Shown here: one piece after another, positions 8,474-18,900 of the stretch | How the letters are laid out: every line of letters starts with the position of its first letter | How positions within the stretch are numbered: the stretch's first letter is position 1 | Assembly: GCA_964030785.1 (NCBI GenBank) | Contig: OZ034967.1 | Coordinates: 62,898,613 to 62,962,612 of the forward strand | Direction: 5' to 3' | Source: Siderastrea siderea | Lineage: Eukaryota > Cnidaria > Anthozoa > Scleractinia > Rhizangiidae | DNA: 64,000 nucleotides | Notes under the pieces: model-generated | The model's database searches: none | What the model was told of the DNA's origin: nothing | Seen by the model: the letters and a program-made list of their open reading frames with translations, nothing else | Position numbers and translations under genes: made by a program

Positions 8474-9841
8474 ATGTCCGATTGCTGTGAAACGAATGAT
8501 TATCACATGGCAGGAATCATGGCAGAAGCCTTTGATAGCAACAGAATTACAATATCTGAAGAAGGGAACGTGGCTGTGCTAAACAGACAGGAAAACTGCA
8601 TTGAACTGTACGGCAAAAGAACACTAGATACTGCTGATCCACAATGGATGGCAAGAAAGCTTAGTGCAGGACTATCAAGACCATACGACGTGTGTTTTGC
8701 GCCTAATAACAATCTTGTTGTGTCAGACACAGGGGATAGCAGTGTGAAGATTTTTAACTTGGAAGAAGATCAGAGACAAGTGAATCACATCCTTATTGGT
8801 CACGATTCCAGCAACGAGCTTATCATACAAGCTTTCAAAGGTTTGAACATGGAACTTTCGAATCAGTTCAAATCTTTTCGCAGCCCCCAAAACATTGTCG
8901 TTGGCCCTGGACCTTTATCGCAGTTATTTGTCTCATGCGGTACGGAGGTAATTCTCATCAACATGGACTGGAATAAGATAATTCCTATTAGTTACTTTCC
9001 AGTTTGTTCGCCAATGGACTGGTGCTTTGTACAATGTGGAAAGAGTTTAGTGTGTGATAATGGAAGCGCAGTGCAAGATCACACGGTCAACCACAAAGTT
9101 GGAGGGTTCAATCCTTTAGCGATAACTAAAGCTCAGTTTTGTGGAATGTTCTACCATGTCACAGAAACAAGCCGCGCTGGATTTGTATGTCTTCAAAGTT
9201 CAGAATGCAATGTTGGAAAGCGAGGGGATAAAAAGAAGTTTGCTGAAACGGTGGTTATTTATGTGCGAGTAATGGACAAAGATGGTCGTTTGATATTTCA
9301 CGCCAGATACGGCAATTGTTACGAAGGTGCCGTAAATACAACCCATGCAGAATATTTTATGCTGGTGGATAAAGATTTCAGAGAGGCTGTTAGGCTCCTA
9401 CGCGATCAGAGCGGAGGGAAAATAAGCCTGTACATGAATAAGCAGCCATGTTTTAGATCTACAGGACATGGCAAGAAAACGGAGCTTAAGGTAAAGGAAT
9501 GTGCACAAGATCTGATCAGTTTCTACAACCTTCATTGCTCACCTTACGGGATAAAATTGACAATCAATCTCTGCCAGTTGTACAAACTTGTAGACATGTT
9601 TAGGTTGCCACAAGAACCTTCCCTCGTACTAGATATTAGGAATGCCCAATTAGGCCTGAAAAAAATGCTATCATCTGGCATAGAACTGCAGGCTATGTCA
9701 CAAGAAAGCTGGGGCAATCTTGCTGAATTTGCAGGCATTGAATTGCCGGAGTACCAAGACAGTAACAGAAAAAAGCTGGACCAGCATATTGATAATGTTC
9801 TTTCAAAAATGAGAAGAACTCCTATTACCCAACTAAATTGA
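8474..9841 (+). CDS. NHL-like propeller + AID/APOBEC-like deaminase fusion, copy 3
   Basis: A 455-residue single-exon paralogue. It keeps the copy-1 type N-terminus (MSDCCETNDYHMAGIMAEAF), NHL-like blades including RPYDVCFAPNNNLVVSDTG, and the complete zinc set H291-A292-E293, P325-C326 and C343 with 16 residues between the cysteines. It lacks one residue just before the THAE motif (GAVNTTH against GAHVNTTH) and gains one in LYKLVDM. The linker between blades 2 and 3 is shorter than in copy 1. It closes the three-gene cluster, with all genes on the plus strand at about 2.7-3.2 kb spacing. I infer a nucleic-acid deaminase recruited or regulated through a propeller; partner and target are unknown. 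Confidence 0.82.
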   Translation: MSDCCETNDYHMAGIMAEAFDSNRITISEEGNVAVLNRQENCIELYGKRTLDTADPQWMARKLSAGLSRPYDVCFAPNNNLVVSDTGDSSVKIFNLEEDQRQVNHILIGHDSSNELIIQAFKGLNMELSNQFKSFRSPQNIVVGPGPLSQLFVSCGTEVILINMDWNKIIPISYFPVCSPMDWCFVQCGKSLVCDNGSAVQDHTVNHKVGGFNPLAITKAQFCGMFYHVTETSRAGFVCLQSSECNVGKRGDKKKFAETVVIYVRVMDKDGRLIFHARYGNCYEGAVNTTHAEYFMLVDKDFREAVRLLRDQSGGKISLYMNKQPCFRSTGHGKKTELKVKECAQDLISFYNLHCSPYGIKLTINLCQLYKLVDMFRLPQEPSLVLDIRNAQLGLKKMLSSGIELQAMSQESWGNLAEFAGIELPEYQDSNRKKLDQHIDNVLSKMRRTPITQLN

Positions 9842-10036
9842 TTTACTCAAAATTTTGAAAAGTCAAGGTAGCAGTATTGTATTAGCACAATTGACCGTAT
9901 ACCGCTTGCAGCCTTGCTGGATTTATGGCTACTAGTTCTTGCTATTTTTATTTTTATACCCCGTTCACAGACCGAGCAGTGAAAACTAAGATTAAGAAAT
10001 AGAAACAGGTCAATTAAAAAAAACCCTTTTACTCCA

Positions 10037-10042
10037 AATAAA
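10037..10042 (+). terminator. Poly(A) signal, deaminase copy 3
   Basis: AATAAA about 195 bp after the stop codon, in the same sequence context as the signal behind copy 1. Confidence 0.55.
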
Positions 10043-10499
10043 TCGAAACAATTGCATGCCAAAATTCAAAAGTAGTGAAGGTTTATAGAAAGAAACCACT
10101 GAAACAGAAAATACTGCTTCAGTTCATGATACAACCGCATTTGTTGATGAAGTGAAAGGTGTTAAAAAACCTTTCCTTGTAATTTCAATATGATAACATT
10201 ATAGGTTGACGTACAGTAAACTTCCATCAGTCGAGGCTACATTTATGTTATGTGCACAGCTATTAATAACGCATCATTGTTATGGATTTTGGTGTAATAG
10301 TGACTTTCGGTCTTCAACTGAGGATGCAACCTCTTATGCTATGTATATAGCTTCATGCACAAAACTCGGCCGGTGTATCAGGCGTGTTTTTAGAAACCAG
10401 TTCAATCTTGTGTGATTCAGCTTTGATTTAGCTACTGATGACATTGATATCCATTGAAATCTCTGATCAGCTATAGCCTACGCTTAATTTCGATGTGAA

Positions 10500-12442
10500 A
10501 TAAGAATCACTATACTTCATAACGTTCAATGTATATGCATTACTTTCGGTCGTCTAAAAAGTTAATCAGTTCATACTCATAGCAATGCAAGTGATCGAAG
10601 AGCAGATTATATGGCAAAATTTTCGATTATCGCGCCAGTATAAGTGAATAAAGAACTCTGAGCTATATTTCATTTCACCTGTGTATATTTTAGATCCCTC
10701 ACTTATACAAATGAGCAATATTCTGGAGTCGAGAATGCTCCCACTCAGGGTTCCCCGTTCTTGCATTATTCGTTATTCCAAAACCAGTTCAGTCGACAAC
10801 AATTCTGAAAAATAAATAGAAGACAAAAATAGAAAAGACGGTGGGAAAGGAGGAAAAAGAAATTAAGCTCAATCGATAAGAAAGCTTTCGAAATTCTTTC
10901 TATTTAGGTTTAGATTTGCAAGAATCGAAAATTTAAACTTTCTTCCAGAATTGTTACTTAGCTAGTTGCTATAACGTTCATGAACTGCTTAGGAAAGAAC
11001 GAAAAATGAACAATTCTCATTTGACAAACTACGACAAAACAGTTTAGATACATGTATTAGCACCACATGCATTTTCATGCAGGGTTCGTTCTGTACTGTT
11101 CAGAAAAAGGCTACGGGAACGACTAGAAAAAAAAAGTTACTTACCACAACGGAACTATTTCTGAAAATGTATGTTATTCTTTTTCTTTTTCTCGGAATCA
11201 TTCGCACTTCCTGAAAAACGCTTTCTGAAAATTATTACCTGTCTCGAGCCAATTTCGGCTAGAAAAATGTGACCATAGTAATAAGTAATAGGGTAAAGAG
11301 GCGTGAACCTTTTCGCTGTTGATTTCTCACTGCTTAGCTATCTGTCATGTAGATCTAAGTCGAAAGCTGCCGGTGATGCAAGGACCTAAATCACCTTAAC
11401 TGAAATTGAAACTGAACTAAACTGAAGAAACTGAACTGAATAAAAGTAAGCTATAAATGTGCGGAATTTTAGATCCAGTGTAGACCATCTCATCAAACAG
11501 GGTTACTGAGCAAGTTGTTTCCAATGAAGCCGATCAACGTTTATGTCTGTTCTTGATTTATAGATGTCTTCGTTCGATTTAGCACCTCCCTCAAATAAAC
11601 GCCCACCCCTTCGAATAATAATACCCTACCAAGTGTCATCAGGGCTCCTGTATGCGTATTTAATAGTATGAAGCAAAAGGCTCGATAGCTGCGTGGCACT
11701 TTGGTAAAGAATAGTAAAAAAAGATATAGGGCGTCTCCTATCGCTTTCTGTGCTTGTTACTGTCGCAGAGCTTCACACCTCGGACCTGTACGTCGTGCAG
11801 AGTATAGTCATTTGCATTAAAGTACTCCGTCTGCTGCAGCTGAGAAATCTGGCCAGTTTTTCGCATTTCTCTTGTCAGTCTAGTGGTGTTCGCCAAAGCG
11901 TTCACCCCCACAGTGCATGCCCAGTGTTTATATGGCGCCGCAGCGACAGCAGGAAATGCAGTATACTAAGGACTATTAAAAGCAAAGCTGATATTTCGTA
12001 TTTGTCATTTTTTCGGAAAGCCGACCCTGTCTTCCTGCAGAAGGAGAGGTTTGGCTTCCCAAAACATTGCCAAATATGTAATTCTAAGTTGTATCAACTT
12101 TTCTGTAGTCCTTGGACTTAACATTATTCTGCTTTGGTTTTGGCTGATTAGATCTTCTCTGAGGATCCAACGTAAACCATGGCAGGATTTTGTTCCCGGT
12201 TTATACATGCTGCTTTTCAAGCGTCGCAATCGTGCTGTATACCAAATTGATTGACGGAAAATAAACGCCACCCCCTCCTGCTGAAAAGGATGTACAACAA
12301 GCTGTTACCAGCGTTTGGGTTTTTTTTTTTTGAGCGAAAGTCACAACATCTACATACACAACATCAATAACTTTTGATCGAGTAGAGTCTGGGTATTTGT
12401 AAGTTGAGACGAGATGGAACTGGGACCGAACACGACTTCAAA
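10500..12442. other. Intergenic DNA before TAF13
   Basis: The deaminase-unit similarity fades near 10500. After that no gene or RNA was recognised. Open frames at 11750-12121 and 12051-12254 show no domain and lack a splice context, so they are not called. The TAF13 5'UTR and promoter should lie within the last few hundred bases; no TATA box is evident. Confidence 0.5.
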
Positions 12443-15400
12443 ATGGCCGACGGGGAAGATGAGATTGAGGTATTTTTGCGAACCGTATTTTTCATTTGCA
12501 GACCACTTTTGAGACTTAACTCTACGTTATAAGTAGTTCAAAAGCATTTTGAAATCCATAGGTCACTTGTTTGGCGTACTCTGTAATGCAACCATTTATT
12601 TTGTAAGTTATCGATCGGCGAAACAGCGAGTTGTGTTAAAACACTTAAGGTGATTCCATTCAATTGCATTGTGCATCCTTTCTACGTATCAGTTTTTTTG
12701 GGATTAACGCGCGCACGAGCGCGCGCGCGTTCGGAACTTGCTAGGTTTTCTATAAAAGCGCAGCTGTTCAGAGACATAAATGGTCGCTTTGTCCCAAACG
12801 AACTCGGGGACCCCACTTTTTTATTCCATTTATTTAAGTAAAATACGACTTTACATGATATATTCAAATTTGAAGACTTTTTCATTATTCAATTTTGAAA
12901 TATTCCGGCTAATTCACTATTTACAGTCAGATTTTAGGCGTCTCATCGGAACCGTGCAGACGCTCGGTTTGCCCATTATTTCATTGGTTTCATTTTTACG
13001 GCAGTTTTAAGACGTTTTACTGTACTATTGTTCTTCTATCATAAGAATAATGCTTATATTTCTTTGCTAGTAATAACTTTGTTAAAGTAATGAGTGTCTC
13101 TGGTACAAGTATAGGTTTTTCAATATTGTTGTCGAAAGCTGGCAAAGTACCTATATGCTACAGCCCTATTGCGTGAAATCAGACACGGTGAACCCCTCGT
13201 TTTATTTTATTTTTTTAATGTGCTAGGTTTAAGTAATAACTGTGCAAGTTTCAACAAATTCTCATTACAAATTGTTTTTCGATGGAATCACCTTAAGCTT
13301 ATTGCTGTTCATGAAATACCTTAACATACGATATTGACAACTGTGTTTGGTTTGCAGGAGGAATCGGAATCATTCCAGTTCGAAGCAACAGGCAAACGAA
13401 AGAGGCTGTTCCACAAGGAATGTAAGTTAGAAATAGGCCACCAAAATCACCACTTGAAACCTCAACAAAAGCTTACACATGGGCTATTCCATTTAATATC
13501 TGCACCCCCTCCCCCCCCCGGTTGAGGAACAGTGGAATTCTTCAGGGGTAAGGGATAAAAGTGGTGGAATTCTTCAGGGGTAAAGGCTAGAAGCTGGGGA
13601 ATTCTTTAGACATAAAACCCATATTATAAGTGGAATTCTTCAGGGGTAAACACAGATTTCATGGAATTCTTCAGGGGTAAATGTGTTTTTTTTGTGTGAA
13701 ATTCTTCAGGGGTAAACCCATTTCTTAAGGAAGTCTTTAGGGGGTAACACGTTTTAATGGAATTGTTTAGGGGTAAGAGGGAAAGGTCAGTCCTCAACCC
13801 GCGGGGTGCGGATATTAAATGGAATAGCCCCATGTACACTGTATATTTCCATGTAGCTTCTGACAGACCGATTAATACTCAGTAAATATTATTTTGGTTT
13901 CAGTGCGATGCATGATGTATGGGTTTGGTGACGAACAGGTTCCATTCACTGAATCTGTGGATTTACTGGAAGATCTTGTTGTGGAATACATCACTGAAAT
14001 GGTAAGAAGTTTCTGGGCAAGCAAAGGGACTGAGCTCACTGAAATTAAACTTAGCTTGTAATAATAGCATGTAATAATTATTAGTTACATGTCTGCCTGG
14101 TGTAATAAATTGGGTGTTGTCTTTTGACTCACCTGGAGACAAACCAAATGGGTATACAGTCTTACCAGCAACAAACCAACAACAATATATATTAAGCGAC
14201 GGGAAGAGAGATTTTAGAAGCTTGTCCAAGCATATCCGATTCCTAGGGTATAGCCATCAGCACTGTGGTTGTCTGCTCTCTCTCTTTCTCGTCTCTAAGA
14301 GTGAGTGGGGGGGGGGGGACGGGGGGTCAAACCTCCTACTTCCCATACCCTTCAACCCTGGTGCCTGCCCCAGTTTTGTTGGGTCCCTGCCTCTTGGCCC
14401 TTTATCGATTTCAAAATATGATGCGATGTTGTGTAATTTTGTTTTTCTCTTCTTATTCCCCCCCCCTTTTGAATCCTTCTTCCCACACCTTCTTCTCCCA
14501 CCTACCGCACACTTTCCATCCCTTTTTTCCAGGTCTCTGTGTCCCCCCCCCTGCCCCAACTTGAATGAGAGTCCTCTAACTGTCTGAGAGTCAGGCTGTT
14601 CCAAGCACTGTGCAACTGTTTAAACAAGTACATGTATGTCATTGGCACTTAATAACCCCTTGTTGCCTGAGGCTAAGTAAATAACCAATCTTAATTTTTT
14701 GTTTTTTTTTTTTGGTCCAGACACTAAAGGCCATGGAAGTTGGCAAAAGAGGAAAGGTTCATGTGGAGGATATTGTTTTCTTGATCAGAAAAGATCCAAA
14801 GAAATATGCCAGGGTGAAGGTGAGAAGAAGCACTTAATGTAACTATTATTTGAACGGTCATAGTTTTTGATCTTCAAATCAATAATTATTATAAAAGTTC
14901 CTTTATCTTCAGTAAAATAAAACATTTAGAAGGCTTGCTGATGATTATAGTTCAACAATGTCATGAAGCACTTAAAGTAACAGCCCTTACTTGCCACAAA
15001 ACAACTACTTTGGCCAAGACATGGAACACAAGAGACAAAGTCACACTACATGAGCGACAAAGTCCACCAACATGTAACTGGACTATACTGAAAAGAGACT
15101 TTGAGAAAGTGTATAATGACCCTATTTCTTTTGGATTTAGCAACCTTTTGGGGATTTTCTACTTCTGGTTAGCAAAAGTGTATACTGTATATGGGCTTCT
15201 AAAGGCAAGATGCAAATATGGGCAACTTAGGTGCCAAACATAAGGGGCAAAGTTGACCTGACTGTTCTCTGCCAAAAAGAGACTTTGGGAAAGTCTGTTA
15301 TGACCATCATTACTTTTGATTTAGCAACCTTTCGGGGATTCGCTACTTTGGGGCAGCAAAAGTGCACACTGTATATGTGCAACAACCATCGAATATTGCT

Positions 15401-15547
15401 ACCTTCCAACTTTTATGGTAATCAAATGAAAACTAACTTGTTTGGCCTCATTTGTTGTCTATACTTTAGGATCTACTGACTATGAATGAGGAACTAAAGA
15501 AAGCAAGAAAGGCCTTTGATGCAGAAAGTTATGGGGAAATGGTGTAA
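12443..15547 (+). CDS. TAF13: TFIID subunit TAF13
   Basis: Five coding exons with GT/AG borders and consistent phases: 12443-12469, 13358-13421, 13904-14001, 14721-14819, 15470-15547, giving 121 residues (the human protein is 124). An acidic start (MADGEDEIE) and a basic stretch (GKRKRLFHKE) lead into the histone-fold region: LRCMMYGFGDEQVPF, then ESVDLLEDLVVEYITEM, then VHVEDIVFLIRKDPKKYARV, ending in the conserved DLLTMNEELKKARKAFD. TAF13 pairs with TAF11 through the histone fold in the general transcription factor TFIID in the nucleus. Introns 1 and 2 carry mobile elements. It is convergent with the minus-strand coiled-coil gene, whose stop codon is about 450 bp downstream. Confidence 0.96.
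12649..13292. mobile_element. TTAA-flanked MITE in TAF13 intron 1
   Basis: The inverted ends GGTGATTCCAT and ATGGAATCACC are flanked by TTAA at 12645-12648 and 13293-13296, the target duplication typical of piggyBac. There is no transposase frame in its 644 bp, so it is non-autonomous. Its left part holds an alternating GC run. Confidence 0.7.
12707..12730. repeat. Alternating purine-pyrimidine (CG)n tract
   Basis: An ACGCGCGCACGAGCGCGCG-type run of about 24 bp in otherwise AT-rich DNA. Such runs can adopt left-handed Z-DNA. It lies inside the intron 1 MITE. Confidence 0.7.
13477..13835. mobile_element. MITE with internal minisatellite in TAF13 intron 2
   Basis: The inverted ends are ACATGGGCTATTCCATTTAA and its complement TTAAATGGAATAGCCCCATGT (one extra C), continuing into GCACCCC/GGGGTGC. 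Between them are eight copies of a 20-bp core (GGAATTCTTCAGGGGTAA type) at about 30-36 bp spacing with dissimilar A/T-rich spacers. There is no coding capacity. Confidence 0.8.
14305..14572. repeat. G- and C-homopolymer-rich stretch in TAF13 intron 3
   Basis: This holds a G12-13 run near 14308-14320 and C7-9 runs near 14459 and 14545 within pyrimidine-rich DNA. The long open frames here on both strands (14114-14587, 14257-14604) are products of this composition and of the intron lying between coding exons of TAF13. Confidence 0.7.
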
Positions 15548-15823
15548 AGATCTGAAGCTAACTGTAATCTTGAAACTGATTTCAGGAAATTGTTTAGCAA
15601 TGAATATTTTACCTATAAAATGATTTTGTTGCATTGAGGTAAAATAATTTTATACCATATTGTAAAAATGTGATTCACTGCATATGTTTCCCCTGTTTTA
15701 GGTTCATTTGCTTTGTTTGTAATCTGAAAGTATTCACAGGTTATCTGACTTTATAATTATGTACTAGTGCTCATTGTTATAACACTAAAAACATAGGGTA
15801 CTCAAGAAGGTCCAAAACACAAT

Positions 15824-15829
15824 TTTATT
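15824..15829 (-). terminator. Poly(A) signal candidate, minus-strand coiled-coil gene
   Basis: AATAAA on the minus strand about 165 bp past the stop codon. A second AATAAA lies at 15981-15986, very close to the stop. The 3' end overlaps or nearly meets that of TAF13. Confidence 0.4.
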
Positions 15830-15994
15830 GTGGAATAGTGTTGTACAATATCTGATTCTTGTAAATATAATTTTCTTATATACAGCTATACACAATTCTT
15901 ATTTTTTTGTCATAAATATCTTACATGTGGAAGTTTGAAAATAATAATTTACTGGAAATGTATATCCATTCAGCCTGCTTTTTATTGTCTTGTG

Positions 15995-18900
15995 CTACTT
16001 GGTACCATCTCTTTCCCTTCTTCCCAAGCTAATGACATCACTGGTATTGATACGTTTCCATAGTTTTCTGGTTGAGGAAGAGAAAAAGACACATTAAGTT
16101 AGTTTTGGCTGATGAAGCTGTGGTCAGCCTGCAACTAGCAGATAGAACTCTCTTTCCATAAAGAAGATGTAATCATGCAATTAAAGGGGCATAGTCACGA
16201 GGATTATTCAGATTTTTGGTTAAAACTGTGCTAAAATTATCAGTAGCTAACTTTTTCCATGCCCAACATTGTGTTTGAACATTTAAAGGAACATATTAAC
16301 TTAATTTCATTAAGAGAAAACAAACCATTGCCATTTAATATCAATTTAATGTCAACACACTGAAAGCATTTGAAAAGTTTAGCCTCATTTTTTCAAATTT
16401 CAATCCATTTCCATCCGTGCCATCCGTAGCAACAGACGACAGAAAATAGTTTCAGTGAAGTAATATAGTCTTTGGTAACAAAACTAGACCATTATTTGTG
16501 GGCGTTCATTGATGTGAAGACATCTTTTTGATTTTTAAAGTGAACTAAAATAGCGTGACTATGCCCCTTTAAGTATCCTAATTGCAAGTGTACAAACAAA
16601 GGGTACTGAATTGGAATGGAAACAGTTTGACTTTATGAATTCTAGAGAGCTTTATCATATAGCCCTTGCCCCTGATTAAAAAACTCATGCTGAAACACTG
16701 TAGTATTATGCATTTGGCTTGCTCGATTAAAATGATGAACTGCTATAAATTATTGAATGTGACAGAATCCTGCAAATAGTTGTTTCAGTAGCAGGCAGCT
16801 AGTGAAACCATCTACTTTGTCCTGATTTTCACTCAACTGAGAGCAAAACTCTCTGCAATGGTGAGTAAATATACATTGTACATTTCAAATATTATTTACA
16901 GAGTTACGATGATGGACCATGATGATATACATTATCAAAATAATATTCTTGAGTTATTTTATATTAACTGAAGGAGTGCCTGGAATAAAGCCCCAATTGA
17001 CTTTTGATGAACTGCTAAATTCTCCTTCCAATTTGCCTTGTGTATGTTTGTAAATCAAAGGGAGAATTTGACATTAGATCAGAAGTCACTTAGGGCCTTA
17101 TTCCACGCACCCCTTCAATTTTTGTTTTATTGGGTCCGTGGCAAGAACGTTTGTTGTTGTTTTTAGAGGTATGGACATACTGGTACTGGCAAAACCAATG
17201 CCCTTAGAAAGTAATTAATTTTGAGAGACGAAAATAAGGACATTAAAAAAGGATGTCATTTATAATGATTTATACCTTGCATCTTTTTCTTTAACTTTTG
17301 TTCTGTCTAACATTGACTGTAGTTCTTGTTCAAGCTCCTGCAAACAGTGAAAAAGAAACAAATGGAAACGTTTGCTTAAAATTTGGCTGAATGGGAAGTA
17401 TGAAAAACATTTAGTAGAAACTCCAGAGTACCTGTATATGTTGTAGTTCAATTTTATCCTTGGTTCAATTTTTCTTTTCTTTTGTTTCATATTCATTATC
17501 ATATATTAACATAAAAAAGAACAAAGGAAAATAAAAATTGAGCCAAGGATAAAATCTAACTAGAACATATATATAGACAGTACATGTGTAAACTTTGGGC
17601 CTAGGTGGCTGGAGAGCCCAGGATAACGTGGTTTCCATAGGAAAAAGTAGCTACGAGTGTTACTACTCCTCCCTGGACAGGATGCTACATGTAGTCCAAT
17701 CACACGGTCACCCCCCAGCAGTGTTTTACCAGCTCCCTTTTATACACCTGGGTAGAGAGAGGCAATGCGGAGGAAAGTTTCTTACAGACCTAGCCATATA
17801 ACATGATAATTACAATGCAGAGACCATCATCAGAATACCAACCTTTTGTTCAAGTGTTTGATGGAAAGTCTGATGCCGTAATCACTACACCACAGCACAC
17901 TTGTAATAACAAGTACATTAAAGTGAATGGATAGTCGCATGGACTGATTCACTATTTACTTGATTCAGAAGAGGACCCACTCAGATTGTGAAAACATTAG
18001 TCAGTGGCACCGAGGTCCTACTCTCACCCAATTGATCACACTGGACAAACTCCTACGAGTCTTACGTGTAGGAGACATACTAAGCTCTTCATTTGTACCT
18101 CAATGAGTGCAAAACTAGCCTGCATACCAGTCACATTTGTAGAGGGGGAGGCCTTAGAAATGAAAAAAAGGGTGCATTTATTCTCTCCCCTTCTCCTTTC
18201 CTTTTTTCATCTCTGCTCCCCCACCCCCACCCCCCTTCCTCCTTGAAATATGCCAATGTAGAATAATACAAAACGAGATTGTGGCCTTTCAGAGCAACCT
18301 TCATTAGTGAGAAATAATGTCACTGTCCTTCAGGGTATTTGGGGGGACACCATTGGGAATCTGTAAGGGGAATTAATTACTTGTAGAGAATGACATAGTT
18401 TGCACTGTATCAATGTATGAATAATTATTATTAATTAGTCGCACTATATTTTAAACAAAAAGAAAGTCAAAGTCTTGGTCTTACCTCTATTGTCTGTTCA
18501 AGGAATTCATTCTGTTTAAGTAATTTCTGTATATCCACCTGTTGAAGGTATTGCGAGTTGGTTAATGTTATGTGCCTATAATTATGTCTGTATGGAAATT
18601 ATAACATGAAAACAGAGCTTGTTTAGAAAAAAAAATTCTCACACTGTTTATTTAACAAAAGTGTATGCAGAGAAGTTGAGGGAATTTAGATTCTGACCTC
18701 TGTTTCCTTGATACACTGTTCAAGATGTTGACAGACAGTGACAGGAACACAGTACTCTTTCTGGTGTCTCTTGATGTCATCAATGCAATCCAACTGAACT
18801 AAAATCTACAATTAAAACAAAACACGCGAGTCATCCACCTGTTAGAAGCTGTATCTAACATTTTATGTTCTTCAAATACTGGAAATTCTCAAAATTCTAA

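Noticed and set aside
11750..12254. Possible gene upstream of TAF13
   Set aside because: Two overlapping frames of 123 and 67 residues have no recognisable domain, no repeats and no supporting splice sites.
13530..13790. CRISPR array
   Set aside because: The repeat-spacer look comes from a tandem core inside a MITE in an intron of a eukaryotic gene. Spacers vary in length, cores are imperfect and there are no cas genes.
14114..14604. Long overlapping frames on both strands
   Set aside because: They lie in TAF13 intron 3 and owe their length to C/T-rich, stop-poor DNA.
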